A stretch of DNA of 64,000 bases from NCBI GenBank assembly GCA_019973155.2, contig BPQB01000061.1, positions 62,001-126,000 on the forward strand. The letters run 5' to 3'. The translations under genes were made by a program, and so were the position numbers. The DNA is from Phanerochaete sordida (Eukaryota; Basidiomycota; Agaricomycetes; Polyporales; Phanerochaetaceae). This document shows positions 46,385-61,737 of this stretch, in pieces (position 1 is the stretch's first letter; each line of letters opens with the position of its first letter). The notes beneath the pieces were generated by a model. That model saw only the letters and a program-made list of their open reading frames with translations. It had not been told where the DNA came from and made no database searches.

Positions 46385-46709
46385 GGTGGTCCGCTATTCC
46401 ATAGATGCCGCATTGTGGGTTATTGTACTGTATGTATTCGTGTAATATCACGCCCCTCCTCAACATCGGAAGCAGTGCATATGTATCCTGCGATTGCGCC
46501 ACTTCTGCGCCGGACAGCCTAGACGGATAGACGCCCGGATGATGATCCCCGGCGCGAAGTTCGAACGCACCTCTCTCGACTCCTTGCACTTGACTTTCGT
46601 CGACCCCCAAGATTTCAGACTCAATATTCATGTGCGCTGTCTGGAGTCTGGATCTCACACGCCATCTCGCCGTATTGATGCATCATTGTAGTCTATTCAT
46701 CAACACGAG
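46385..46709. other. Intergenic upstream of the F-box gene
   Basis: About 325 bp with no recognised element. Confidence 0.5.
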
Positions 46710-48118
46710 ATGGTGTCGACCGGTGCATTCCAGCGCGAATTCCCTGACGACATCCTCGATGCTGTCTTTGACATACTCCGGAGAGACGAGTACATCAAGC
46801 ATCACACTCGAAAATGGACGCGCCGTGGAGGGCGCCGCGACCTCTGTGCTTGCGCTCTTGTATCGCGAGTGTGGAGAGAGCTCACACGACGCCACGTCTT
46901 CTACGACCTCGACTTCAAATTCCGCTACGTCCCCCTCGAGTACGCCGCACGGCAAGAGAAAGGCGAGGACGAACCGGAGAGACTACAAATCACATGTCAC
47001 GAGGAGGACGATTTCTGTGTAAAGAAGGACCTGTACGACCTCGACCGGTTCCTGGCCAGCTCTCCCGATATTGCCAGCTGCGTCCGTGTCCTGACCTTGA
47101 GGTCAGACCCGTACATCTTCGAGGGAGACTGCTCCTGCTGTGGAGTGGATCGCACTTTGTTTCTGAGGCTCCTCGAACGCATGTCCCAGCTCAAGTACCT
47201 CAACCTCGACTACGTCCTGCTCAACTTGACCGAGATCACACCACCTCCGGAGCCACCCCTCCATCGACCGTCCTTGGCGAGCCTGACTCTCAAGATGGAC
47301 GCTGACGATGGATCATCTGAAGTAGACGAATGGCGCGTTACAAGCATCTTGCAATGCTTCGCAAAAATCGAGACTTTTCATCTGTCAGGAGTCTACAACG
47401 AATCGGATGATTTTCCTCGTCCCGCTTCGGTGACGACTCATCATGGTGCAGATGTCGAATCTGCTCATCTCCAGGCGTCTTACCTCCCTCGAGGCACCAT
47501 CTTCCGGCTGTTGCAATCGAGCGCACATAGCTTAACCTCGCTCGTTATCAAATCGCCGGACTCAGCCCTTGCTGCTAGCGTTCTGCAAGATCTTATCAAT
47601 AGCCATGGACCGAGGCTCCTCCATCTTGACGTAGGGTGTGCCCCGGCCAGCTACAATGGGGAAAGTGAGTGTTCACCAAGTCTCCCCGTGATGTCTAAGT
47701 GCTGAGCGTATTGCGAATAGAACTTCCTGCTCTGGATCTGTCACCGTGCATCGCCCTTCAGTCTCTGACCGTAGGTCTGTGGGATCAATGGAGAGGTGCC
47801 TCATGGGAGCTCCTATTGCCCATGCTTCTCAGCCTCTCCAGGAGACCCCCGACCACGTCGCCTTCGCTTGCCCGAATTGCGTTCGAGCTGGACACGTTCT
47901 GTGCACCTTACGTGGCTGGATTCTCCAGTGAAAACCCGTACTTGTCCCGCGTTGAAAATGCTCTTTTGGAGTTACATTCGAAGGCGCGGTCTTTGGTGGT
48001 CGTAGTCGATGGGGAGCCTGACGCGGCATTCGGCGGACTAACAGCAGAGTCGCGTAGTATGATCGAGGGGCTCCTTTCACGCATACACCAAGACGGTTTC
48101 CTGCATGTAGTGACGTAA
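46710..48118 (+). CDS. F-box-like protein
   Basis: Starts at the ATG at 46710 and ends at the TAA at 48116-48118, with one intron near 47665-47720. The N-terminus fits an F-box: REFPDDILDAVFDILRRDEY followed by LCACALVSRVWRELTRRHVF, the usual basidiomycete form. The rest has regularly spaced leucines (VRVLTLRSDPYIF; LKYLNLDYVLLNLTE; LASLTLKMDAD; IETFHLSGVY; LQSLTVGLW), suggesting degenerate leucine-rich repeats for substrate capture. Such proteins are adaptors of SCF ubiquitin ligases and form large, fast-evolving families in Agaricomycetes. Substrate unknown. Confidence 0.75.
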
Positions 48119-48369
48119 GATAGTGTCAAATTCGATGATGTGTATCACCACGCCATGTCGCACCTTGGCATTTTCTAGCGAGGTCTCTCAGCTAGACCTG
48201 CCAAATTCGGGCGAGCACCCGGGTCGTCGTGGCGTCACCTCCCAGGCGTCTAGGATACTTCCCCCAAACCACGCGCCGAGGTCGCCCTCGCTGCGGTCCT
48301 GGACGTGTCCGTCGCCGCTTCACGCGCTCTTTACGACACTTGACGGATAATCTCAGCAATACGATATCC

Positions 48370-51300
48370 ATGCCGCCCTTCTACAGTCCACAGGCGGTCG
48401 TGTCAGGCTTCAAGGAACGGATAGAGTCCGCTGCAGTACAAGGCATATGGCTCGTCTCTCCTTACAGAATGCCCGCTCACGATCCACGTGTACAGGCGGA
48501 AAGATATACCTGGGGACATCAGTCGGTAGTGTCTATGTCTACGATGTGAACGTGGAACACGGTGCGTAACCTTCAAGCACTGATATTCAATAAGACTTCG
48601 CTGAACCCACAACAGAGAACGAGGCCCATGAGGCCGAGCTTGACGTGAAGAAAAGCATTAGCAGGAAAGCAATCGAGCAGATGGTATATGTACCGGACAT
48701 TGCCTCGCTTGCTATCCTATCTGGTACGTCGCCAGTCTGTCCTTCGCGTCCCTCACCAATGTCAGCGTAGACGCCATTGTCACACTATACCCTGTGCCAA
48801 GCTTCACACCTCCGACACCACTTCCCAAGACAAAGACTGCACTGTCAATAGCGTACTACTCTGCGGTTGAGAATGAAGAAGCTCCGCGGGCCGCGAGTCC
48901 AGCATCCGGAAGGGCGGCCGTCACACCCAGCATTCCCGTCGTCGTCACATATTTGGCTGTGGGATGCCGCAGGAAGCTGGTTGTATACTCATGGAGAGAT
49001 GGAGAGGCGCAGGACGTGCTAGTGCGTGCTCTTAATTCTACTCTTAATTCGACGTCTAAGGATCGCAACAGGAAATTGCGCTCCCTCACTCACCGAGAAC
49101 AGCGGTATTCATGAACGGTGACCAGATCTGCCTCGGCTACTCTCCAACGGATTACGTGCTGTACTCTTTCAAATCACGCACTACGGCTGAGATTGCTACC
49201 CCCGTTCACGCGCCCACTGCTTCATCGAGCATAGGCGGCATGGGCATGAACGCTTTGACTGGACTAGGAGGCTACATCGGACTTGGAGCCAAAGCAAAGC
49301 CATCCGCGCTCAGAATTGCTGACAAGGAATGCTTTGTTGCCAAGGAGAGTAAGTAGCTGTTATACTCATGATCATGATTATGTTCTGAACTCGAGAATCA
49401 GATAATGGCGTATTCGTCGGGAAAGACGGTCTGCCGTCTAGAACGTTTTCAATCGACTGGCCCGCACCTCCGGAAGATATTGGTTAGCAAGCTTTCCATC
49501 TCCCAACCGCATTTCTCAATTCATTGAAATATACATAGCCTTTGTCGAGCCGTATCTCTTCGCAGCCTTGCCACCGGGCTCGGTCCCTGCGTCGCAAGTT
49601 GAAGGGGGCGGTGCAATCGCCGGCACGTCCAATTTCATGCCCTCCTCTGTGATTGAGGTCCGGTCATCCATTTCGCTACAACCCTCGCAACTATTACCGC
49701 TTCCGTTCGTTCCACTGCCAGCCACAACGACCACAGCGACACCCCCAGTCCATGTCGCTCGGTTGCTGACCGCCTCCCCTCCCGCCAAATCCCCGCTATT
49801 CTTAGTAACCACTCCGACTGACCGTGCCAATATCACCGCCTTGGGCAGTACCGTGTGGTCGTTCTACATGAAGCCCTGGCCAGAGCAGGTCGACGAGCTG
49901 GTCGAAGCGGGTTCATATGCTGACGCTCTGGCGCTCCTGGAGAGTATAGACCGAGCATTATTGCCAGACAAGGTATGTACTTCGCAGTGGTACCAACGAT
50001 GCAGACTTATTGTACTCGTTATCAGGACACGAGGATACGTGTTGTTCGCGGCCTCAATGCCGTTGCACAATTCCGCGCAGGACAGTATGCGGATGCCATC
50101 AACGCTTTCCTCGAGCTCAATATCAACCCTGCGAAGGTGATAGCACTATACCCCGAATCCATATCCGGCAGACTGGCGGCGCCGGAGGACGAGTGGATCG
50201 AGTTATTTGGCGGCCCTGCGAGACCTCATTTGCAATCAGAAACGGCGACGACAGCCGAGGATGAAACCAAGCATTCTGACTCAGAGACAACATCAGCGGA
50301 CACAGGCTCTGCAGCACCACTAAGACCGCCATCGCCACACGGCTCTGTCCGTGGGCTCCTCAGGAGTGGCCTAGACTCGCTGCGGCCTGGTCTGAAGAAA
50401 GAGGATGAGCTGGAAACTGCCTCTATCAGAGCGAAGAAGCAGGAATGTGAGTGGATCGAGTTCTCTGTTGCTCCCTCGATCTCATTTTACAATTAGTCCA
50501 GTTCCGCAAATCTATCGAAGAGCTCATGCGCTACCTGTCTGACCGCCGGCCCAAGGTTTCCGGCGCATTGGAAGCCCTGCATATCACTACTGCTCAGGCA
50601 TACCAAATGCCCTTTCTCTCTGCGACATCGAAGGAGGACCTCTTCACCCTACCGGACACGCCCTTGTCGTCGCTCACGCCAGAGCAGCTTGTGCGTTTCG
50701 CGCAGATCGTCGACACCGCCCTTTTCAAGTGTTATCTTCTGGTGCGGCCCGGCCTGCTCGCTCCCCTATGCAGAGTGGGGAATTGGTGTGAAGTCTCGGA
50801 AGTCGAACAAGTTCTCATGGAACGCGAGGTCAGCGGTTCTAGTGAAGGACGCCCAACTTGTACGCTGACCCACTGCTAGAAATTCACGGAGCTCATCTAT
50901 CTCTACAATGGCAAGAAGATGCATGGGAAGGCACTGGATCTCTTGAAACGGTAAGTCAGTTGAACGTGGGAGATTCATAGGCACTCACGTCCCGTCAGAC
51001 TAAGTGAGAAGGAAACAGATATGAGGGATAAGCTCATGCCATCGGTCAACTACCTACAAAGGCTTGGTCCAGAGTATCTTGACCTGATCTTCGAGCATTC
51101 TCGCTGGGTGTTCGAACAAAATGTCGACATCGGCTTCGAGGTGAGCCTCTCTCGAGCGCACACCAAGAGGGTATCTGGCTTAGTCGTGGCAGATCTTCAC
51201 GTCAGAAGAAGTAGAACTACCACCGCAACTCGTTGCTGACTTCTTGGAGTCTATCGACCCCGCTATATGCGCCCGATTCTTGGAATACCTGATCAACGAG

Positions 51301-52311
51301 AAAGGGGACGAGTCAGCGTTCTTCCATAACCGCTTAGCTGAGCTATACCTCAAGATGACACTCGCAGCGAAGAAGCGAGGTGACCAGGGTGCAATCCATT
51401 GAAATCACTCTGTGCCCACAAAATGCTAAAGCTTCGGATAGCAGAGAGGCAAGCGATCAAGGAGAAGTTCTTGAATTTCATTGACACAACGGATCACTAC
51501 GAGACGGATCGATTGTTTGGTCTGCTGCCTTCTGACGGTGAGTTGCAACATCTCAAGTTTGTTGACATGAGGCTGAGTATTAAAAAAACAGACCTCTTCG
51601 AGGCGAAAGCTATTCTCCTGGGAAGGTTAGGCCGGCATGACGCAGCTCTTGAAATCTATGTATACCGACTTCAAGACTTCTTGAAAGCAGAAGAGTATGC
51701 TGTACTGTCCACGTGACATGACACATCTGCTAATCTCCATCACAGGTACTGCAAGCGGGTGTATAAGCCGGGGACCGCTACTGGCACGATCTTCCTCACG
51801 CTACTCCGAATATACCTCCGACCGACTGTGAAGATGACTATCGATCTCCTTACCCCCGCGTTGGATCTCATCGCACGACACAGTCCACGGCTAGACGAGG
51901 TAGAGACGCTCCAGATCCTTCCGCCCCTCGTGCCCGCCCAGGACGTCCGCCGTTTCCTCATAGAGGCGCTCCGCGCGCTCGACACGAAGGTCGTGCGGGA
52001 AGTGAACAAGGCGCGGGACGAGCAGGTCGCGAGGCGTCTGATGTACCTACAGAGCAATCGGGTAAAGGTCACTGACAGCCGGATGTGAGTCTCGTGTGTG
52101 ATAGCTCTCATCGCCTGTGCTGACTGTAGCGTAGATGCCCCGAGTGCCACAAACGCATCGGCCATAGTGTCATTGCAGTGCATGCTCCGCGGTAAGCCCC
52201 GTCAGTTGCTATTCGCAAAAAAAACACCGCTAATCGCCTCATAGGGGCGAAGTAACGCACTATCAGTGCAGGGACGCGTTCGCTCGCAAGCTCAAGGCTC
52301 TGAGGGTGTGA
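48370..52311 (+). CDS. VAM6: Vam6/Vps39-like HOPS subunit
   Basis: Part of the HOPS tethering complex in vacuole and late-endosome fusion. Starts at the ATG at 48370 (MPPFYSPQAVVSGFKERIES) and ends at the TGA at 52309-52311; about 15 exons and 1000 residues. The N-terminal CNH beta-propeller is recognisable: KIYLGTSVGSVYVYDV, DAIVTLYPVPSF, AVFMNGDQICLGYSPTDY, VFVGKDGLPSRTFSIDW. The middle has clathrin-repeat helices (WPEQVDELVEAGSYADALAL, GLNAVAQFRAGQYADAINAF, KCYLLVRPGLLAPLCR, KFTELIYLYNGKKMHGKALD). The C-terminus is the Vps39_2 domain with a zinc-finger-like CPECHKRIG and THYQCRDAFARK. The first intron (near 48443-48500) joins best with a non-GT donor and is uncertain. Confidence 0.93.
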
Positions 52312-52447
52312 GATGATGTATTCGCTGTTTTGCACAGCTTTCTGTATTACATGTGAGGATATTTTATGACGGACCCCATGTCGACCCCGGCTGTATACCA
52401 CTACGCTATTCTTCGAATGGTGGAGATCGAGCTCTATGTTCTAATAT

Positions 52448-54546
52448 TTACTCATCCATGGAGAGGTGCTCAAGCAGATAGATCGCCTCAGGAGAGCGCG
52501 GCTCGAAGTTGACCGGGAAGGGGAGCGGGTAGCTGAGCGCATGTGATGAGTCCGGGGTATGGAAGACGACGAGCAGACATACCTGAGCAGACCCGTCGTG
52601 TACTTGCCGTCGGGCTCGATGGGGTTGCCGTACTGGTCGATGGGTGCCTTGATGTTGTAGCACTGGAGGAGGTACGCCATCGCGATCCAGAGCGAGTCCA
52701 TGGCGAGGTAGCGGCCGGGGCACTTCCTGCGGCCGAAGCCGAACGCCGCGATCTCGGGCTCCATGATGTCCTTGCGAAGCTCCTTGCCGTCCGCGGTGAG
52801 GAAGCGCGTCGGGTCGAACTTGTCGTGGTCTGGGAAGACCTTCTCGTCGTGAAGGATCGCCCTAAGGTGCGGCGCAGGTTAGCGGGGCCGCAGGCGCACA
52901 AGCGGGGGACGCACCAGACGTTGCCCATGACGATGGCGCCGCCGGGGATGTGGTACCCCTTGTACTCGTCGTCTTCCATCACCTTGTGGGACGCGGCTAG
53001 GGCATATTACTCAGCGGGACAGGCAATCGCGCGGGACGGGGCACGCACCGAGTGGCGTCACGGGGCGCCAGCGCAGGACCTCCTTCATGAGCGCCGCGAA
53101 GTACGGGAGGTTCGCCTGGTCGTCGTAGTCGGGCAGGCGCTGGTTGCCGACGACGCGGTCGAGCTCCGCCTGCGCCTTCTGCTGGACCTCGGGGTTTTGA
53201 ACCATCGCCAGGATGAACGTGCCCAGGGCAGAGACCGTCTTCACGACATATTAGCATCAACGGCCATTGCGTACGCAGGAGACAACGTACCGTGTCAGCA
53301 CCGCCAGTGTACGCGGTTCCGGCGGTGTTCTGGATAACGAGCTCCTGCAGCGTGTTGTCCTTGGTGTCGTCGAGACCGGTGAGAAGGGTGGATACAACAG
53401 AGGGCTTAGCCTTGCCAGCAGCCTACAAGAGACGCATTTTATCAATCACATCCCTAGCCTCAACGCCCAATTCTGGCCTGCTCACCAGCTGTGCCTTGAC
53501 ATCATCGAAGGGCACCTTGCTCATGGTCTCCACGGCAGGCCTCCATTCCCTTGCCTCGCGCAAGAACTTGGCTCCGGGGAACCACTCAGGAAGGAATTGC
53601 ACTTCGTTCGGAAGGGTCTGTGATTAGACACGAACATTTGGAGTTATCGAAAATACGTACTCTGCGGGAGCCAGTCCACTGAAGAAGTGCCGATGATCAA
53701 AAATCTACCTATTTTTGATACAGAGTGAACAGGGACGCACCGAGGTAAGTACCAGCGACTCCGGTCATCGCCATGGAAAAGATGGCCTTCTCAGCGAGCA
53801 GGACGTTAGGGTCATTCTCCTGTTGAACATCAAGGCCGTAGGTAACTCCGATGATGATGGCGCCGGTCAAGCTACGGCCGTCAGTACTCTTGAATCAACA
53901 CACTCGGAGAACATGCTCACTGGCGGACATGGCGCAGCCAGTCATCCGTAGCGGTGTGGCGCAGGCGACCGATGAACTTGCGAGTCTCAAGGGCAAGCTT
54001 AGCACGGTATTTGGGGACGACGGACGGCTGGAAGTGCTGGTGGAACATGCGGCGGTGCTCTTTCCACCTGTCGCCGTAGGGCATAAAGGCCAGGTTCCAG
54101 TCCCATCCGACCCTGATAAAAATGAGCTTTGTGTACGTTTGAACACATTATCGCGGAGCACTGACAGCTTGTGGAACATCGTCTGCTGCTCACGGTCGGA
54201 GTAGAGGTTCGAACGCTTCTCAAAGAGGTCGTTGACCGCTTGCATCGAGTTCAGGACGATCATCGGCTTGCCGAACATGTGAACGTGGAGGATATCGCTA
54301 CCTGTTCGTACTAATGAGTGTATTGTATACAACCGGATGTGAATGATACATACCGTATTGTTTGCCCCACTTCTCGTAGTTCAACCACTGGTAACCTTTG
54401 GCGTTCTCAAAAGCCATGCCAGCAATGGGCAGGCCGCTGGGGCCTGGCGGGAGCTTGCCCGCTTTGCGCCCTTGCTTGACGCCATAGGCAGCTATGGCGA
54501 CGGATACTAAGAAGAGGACTGCGAGAACCCCGTTACCCAGTGCCAT
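52448..54546 (-). CDS. Cytochrome P450 monooxygenase
   Basis: Starts at the ATG at 54546. The N-terminal anchor (LGNGVLAVLFLVSVAIAAYG) and the Pro-rich hinge KLPPGPSGLPIAG place it in the endoplasmic reticulum membrane. Landmarks: helix C WKEHRRMFHQHF, helix I AGTAYTGGADTT, ExxR in MKEVLRWRP, then DPTRF and the haem loop FGFGRRKCPGR with the Cys ligand. It ends LEHLSMDE at the stop at 52448-52450. About ten exons, including an 18-nt exon (53661-53678) that supplies DWLPQ. General features match the large fungal group often annotated as O-methylsterigmatocystin oxidoreductase-like; the substrate cannot be read from sequence. No biosynthetic backbone gene is nearby. All key residues are intact. 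Confidence 0.97.
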
Positions 54547-55635
54547 GTTGGGACTGTCGGGGGAAGTGTAGGAAAGAAGTGCTATGCAGGACTTCGCAGG
54601 ATACTCCTATATATCAGCGAACCCCGACATTCGAGACTGCGTCCGCGAATGAGGTGTCCGCACTTACAGGGAGCATGAAGCCTTGCTGTACGAGGTGAAC
54701 TCCATGACACCGGACAAACATGAGAGGTAATTGCCAACACATCGCATCAAGCTTAAAATACCTGTAAAGTACTCACGGCCTTTCCGCGGGTTTTCGATCC
54801 AAGGATGGCCAGTTTAATTGCATGGCCGAGCGACGCGTACTACATCGACGGCGCGGCCTTCGCAGTTGCCCACTACGCGCACTGCACGCAAGACAGTGGG
54901 AATGCTGAAGCGAGCTTTCGAAGCATGTACAGCAGGAGCGAAAGCATCGTGGACGACTGGACACCGCGGTCCGACACAGAGCAGCGGTTATCTGGCCAGT
55001 GTAGGTCGGGATCGCGTGAGCCTGAGCAAACATATTCGGGTGTTATGCGGCAGCTCACGATTGCTCAGTGTTTTAGCAGGCGCAGTTTGTGAAATGTAGA
55101 GGTACAGCTTACGGCTAGTACATTTGTAGTCGGTTCGACTGCCCTCCAGGCTCCGGAGACGTGGCTCTCGTGACTCTCGTGCTGGCTGGACTGAAGAAAG
55201 CAGCGCCGCGGTACGAGTGCGCTGCCAGCGGCTTTTCCACGTGGCGGACCCCGCCCTGTCTTGCGGGCAGGACCTTGGTCGCTGTGATTGACCATGAGCA
55301 CACTGCCGCAGTCACCTCCGTTCTCATCTCTGCCGTCGTCCGTGGTCTCGTCACGCGATGAGCTGATTGCATATCGAGCACCAGGCGTGTTGTGCGTCGG
55401 TGTGCGATCTGCTCAGAGTGTCAACCTGACCGCACCGGAAAGCGAAAGGCGTCATCTCTCCGCTCAGTCAGCTCCAAGCTGCTCAGTCTTGTGCTTGCTC
55501 CAGCACACTGTCCACGTCAATTCCGACACTTGTCCCCGCCCAGCTTGCTGCTGTACTATCAGGACTTGACTGTGCAACACTTGCACAATCTCGCTACCTC
55601 TACCGACTACTTGATCTTCCCAAGCGCGAGAGCGC
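54547..55635. promoter_or_regulatory. Divergent promoter region of the P450 and SelO genes
   Basis: About 1.1 kb. A minus-strand TATATA box at 54608-54614 is about 65 bp upstream of the P450 start. Toward SelO no TATA is seen. Open frames inside have no recognisable motif. Confidence 0.55.
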
Positions 55636-58192
<2,557 letters not shown>

Positions 58193-61100
58193 ACGGCAGT
58201 CGAAGCTCTGATCCCGGACGGTAACGGATGATATCACATTGGAATGTCTCATAACTACGCCTGGCTGTTCTATGTACAGTACGCCACCATGCTCGACGAC
58301 GAATATACCACCAAACACGACCCCAGCGTGCACCACCCGAGGCCTGACCTTCGACGCGTGGGACCCCGCGCGACGCTTCTCGGGGCCGAAGCCCACCAGC
58401 ACCGTTCGCCACGGACAGAAGCGTCGGGCCCGCGCAGCATGTGCCCTGCGCCGTTGCTCGCGAGGCGAGCTGCGTGCCACGGGTGCGCGCCGCGAGCCAC
58501 ACGCATGGCGCACGCCCGCTTCGCCCATCACGAACCACGCGAGCCTGCCTTCGCCGGCCTTCATGACGCGCTCGATGTGGGACACGCGGCCGGGGCTGGC
58601 AAATAGCCTTTTCGCGCACGATCGCAGGGCGATCCCAGCCGATCGAAGACGGGTCCCCGGCGTGCGGGCGTGCGCCGCGGGTGCGAAGCGGCAGCGGCGT
58701 CGCCAGGCGCGCTGGGCCTTCGCTGTATGGGCCACGCGACGCCGGGACGCGCTGGTGGGGTTGCGGCGGTCATTGCGGCGGTCACAGGCACGCGGCGGGT
58801 CTGGATGGGGGCGGACGGCGTGGCCATGGCTGCTATTCCTGGGGCCCCCATGACTCTGGGCGCATTTGGGCGGGTTCGCCGGGTGGGGACGACAGGAAAG
58901 GTTCGCGGGGGCTGGTGTTTGTGCTTCCGCGGGCTGGATATGGGGGGAAGTGAATGGGCCCCTGTCGGGTGTCCAACGACCGGAGAGGAAGCTCACCTAG
59001 TACTTGATCATGCCCGCTACGATCCTCTGACGGCTTCAGTGTACCTGGACAGGCTTTAATCTCCGTAGGCCACGCGAGCTGTGTGGTAAAGACGAAGGAT
59101 AGGTGGGCGACGTGACTTACTCAAACGAGGAGTGCTCAGCGACTACGGACCTGCAGTGAATGCATCCAAGAGGTCAGACATCTTCAAAATCATGGCTGTA
59201 CGTTCACCTTAGGTCCACCGTGACACAATATGCTTTGTACGGTATGTATCCGTGACTGCGGGTCCTGGCCGCTTTCAGGTGTGTAGTGCGCGGGAAAGGG
59301 TGGAAAGTGAAGGGTGCTGTGCCGTGCCATCGCCCCGCAGAGGCAGGTTGTGCCGTTGAACAGACCCACCTGCGAGCGCGGAATGCGAGACCTGGCGCGC
59401 AACAGGGCGCCAGACGCCACCACGCTCGGAATTGTGAATCCGTCTGTATTGTTGGTCGGGAGACACAGGTGCGCGTCCGGGTGGGAACGCGGCGGAGCTT
59501 GAGCATGCACTGAGATTCGCTGCTGCGAGATGAGACTCTATGGAGGAGACCTGCTGACCCGCGCTATCACTGTGTCTAGCCGCGACTTCGCTGGACCGTG
59601 CTTCCGCCGCATCGCCAGGACCCACACCACGAAGGGCACGAAGGTCTCACGTAGAGTTTCCCATGACCCTGAAACAATGCAGCTGGTGATTGGCTGTGGA
59701 CATATGACATAGGAGGGGCGCAGCTAGCCCTGTTGAGCCTGTTTCCTTGGGTCATCTGAAGCCACACCAGGGCCGGTGAGGTCTTGGGTGATGCAATTGG
59801 TATTGCAGGGCCTGCTGCGCAGGGTCGAAGGTTTGGATGCTGGAGCGACCCTCGCATCATCTGCAGACTGCTGGTCGACGGCCGGCTGCGGGAAGAAACT
59901 CTCCGCGGGGATGGCTGGATGCAATTAGAATGGGCGACGACGTGGCGAAGACATGTCAATGTCTTCTTCCAAGATGTGCCTCGACGACTGTGACAGAGAA
60001 CAACTTGGTGGCAGGTCGTCGTGAGATTTACCGCGGCTAGCTACCTCGGGTCGCTGCTTTCGTAGTCGGTTGCCAAAGTGGGCGACGAGTGCGGGTGACT
60101 GATTCTGGTGATCGCGATACCTTATTTCCCCACGGGGCGGGCGCTTGAAGCAGAAAATGGGCGTCTCGCGGCGTCCTCGCTCTTCTTCGCCGCGACGACG
60201 AGCAGCGACCAGCGCGGTGCGCTCAGCGCGACCTCCTCCTACCCGCCTCCGAGGTCCACACGATACTCGACGTTGCGAACATTCTAGACGACCCTTCAGC
60301 AACACCTATCTCTGACTAACAAGGACCCGAGTCGCCTCTTGACGTCCGCTTTCTCGCCAACGGCATAGAAGTCTCCTTTCACGCATTCCGCGCAGTCGCC
60401 ACGTCTTCTCTGTTTCTTCTGTGAGAGGAGGTTTCCAGCAATGTCGCTTCCTGATTGTCCCCGCTGTCGCTTTACGCCCCAGACTTCCTCTTTTCGCGCA
60501 GTTTTCGCAAAGCGAGAGTTGCCGCTGGAGCCAACCTCTCCGTGAGTTCTCATGCGACGCTTCCCGACTGCTATCTCTATGCCCTATATCTGTATGCCCC
60601 GCCGCACACGCTGTCAATGCCTCTCACGATTCCTCCGTTGATCGCCTATTTGCTCCCGCGAAATTGGGCCGCCGCCACCGATCTATGACGACCACCTCTA
60701 TCGCCTTGGTGGCTGAAGCTGACGACGAAGAGGCCATGGCATCGCTGCTTAGCATTCAGGAGTCTGTTCCGTTCACGCACATCCAGTCTAACGTGTGCTA
60801 CGCGACTGGACATCTGTCCGGGCGCAGTATCTAGAGACAGCGCCGCGCCGCGTTCATGTCATTGGCTATCCGACACATTGTTCGCGAAGCGGCACAGCAG
60901 TGAGAGTGCCGTTCGATTCAGATGGCTAGGGCTTGTCCAGGTGCCCAATGAAACCGATCTGAGGCCATGAAGACCGGGGGTCTACCGCATGACATGAGAG
61001 TGTTTGAGACCAAACAATTCAGTCTGCGCCGGCTCGTGAGTACTCCATAGCCAGCTCGAACTCTCATAGCATGGCAGATGACCCTTCGTACACAGCGCGA

Positions 61101-61737
61101 CGGCCCCTATCTCCCATGCCGTATGATTGGCTACAAGTTCGATGTGCCCCCGAGCGCTCTCAAGCGGCGCGAGCCTCTTCGGTGACGTCCACCAGCCCCT
61201 CGTCCAGCGAGGGTCGGCCTTCGGCGGTGCCTGCGCCCGTATCTAGCATTTAGAGTCAACTCCTTTGAGTAAGTCCTGGCCAGCTGACTGCCGCGAAACA
61301 TGCTCAATGTAATGATCTAGCTGAGGGCATATGGTCCGTATGCGCAGCCTGGGGGCAGTTTCAAACGCTCGCAGACGCGGCTGTGAAGCCGTTTGGTTTT
61401 GCTTTCTGCGCCCGCTCCCATGGTCCTGGGGTCAGCTGCGACCCAACCCTATCTTTGCATCAATGGCTACTGGTTCTGGTCCAGCGAATAACTCCACCAA
61501 CCTCTGCTTGTCTTGTCCAGCTGACATTCAGTTTCACGCTATTCACATCACGTCCATTCCCCAAACGTGCTCAGGGAAGCCGAGCAATCCGGGTCGGCCG
61601 TGTACTGTTTACCCGCGCACTGGTGGGCAGCAGTATATATACCACTCGCTGCCGACGCACTCCCCCAAGCACACAGCGAGGTCTGCTACCCTCTGTGAAG
61701 CCACCCTTCTTCGCCTCTCTTCGCATTTGTTGCTACA
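58193..61737. other. 3.5-kb gap without a recognised gene
   Basis: The largest gene-free stretch in the window. 58250-58950 is very GC-rich and open on several frames, mostly read leftward, but translations are Arg/Pro/Ala-rich shadows without motifs or good ATGs. Near 60170-60420 a plus-strand frame reads LLLPASEVHTILDVANILDD, a stop, and then PESPLDVRFLANGIEVSF, which could be a broken gene. 60690-60840 encodes a short piece (EADDEEAMASLLSIQE). 61071-61253 is a small open frame (MADDPSYTARRPLSP). None matches a family I know. Confidence 0.5.
61634..61641 (+). promoter_or_regulatory. TATA box of the alcohol oxidase gene
   Basis: TATATATA about 100 bp upstream of the ATG at 61738. A well-formed TATA fits the strong inducible expression known for alcohol oxidases. 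Confidence 0.65.
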
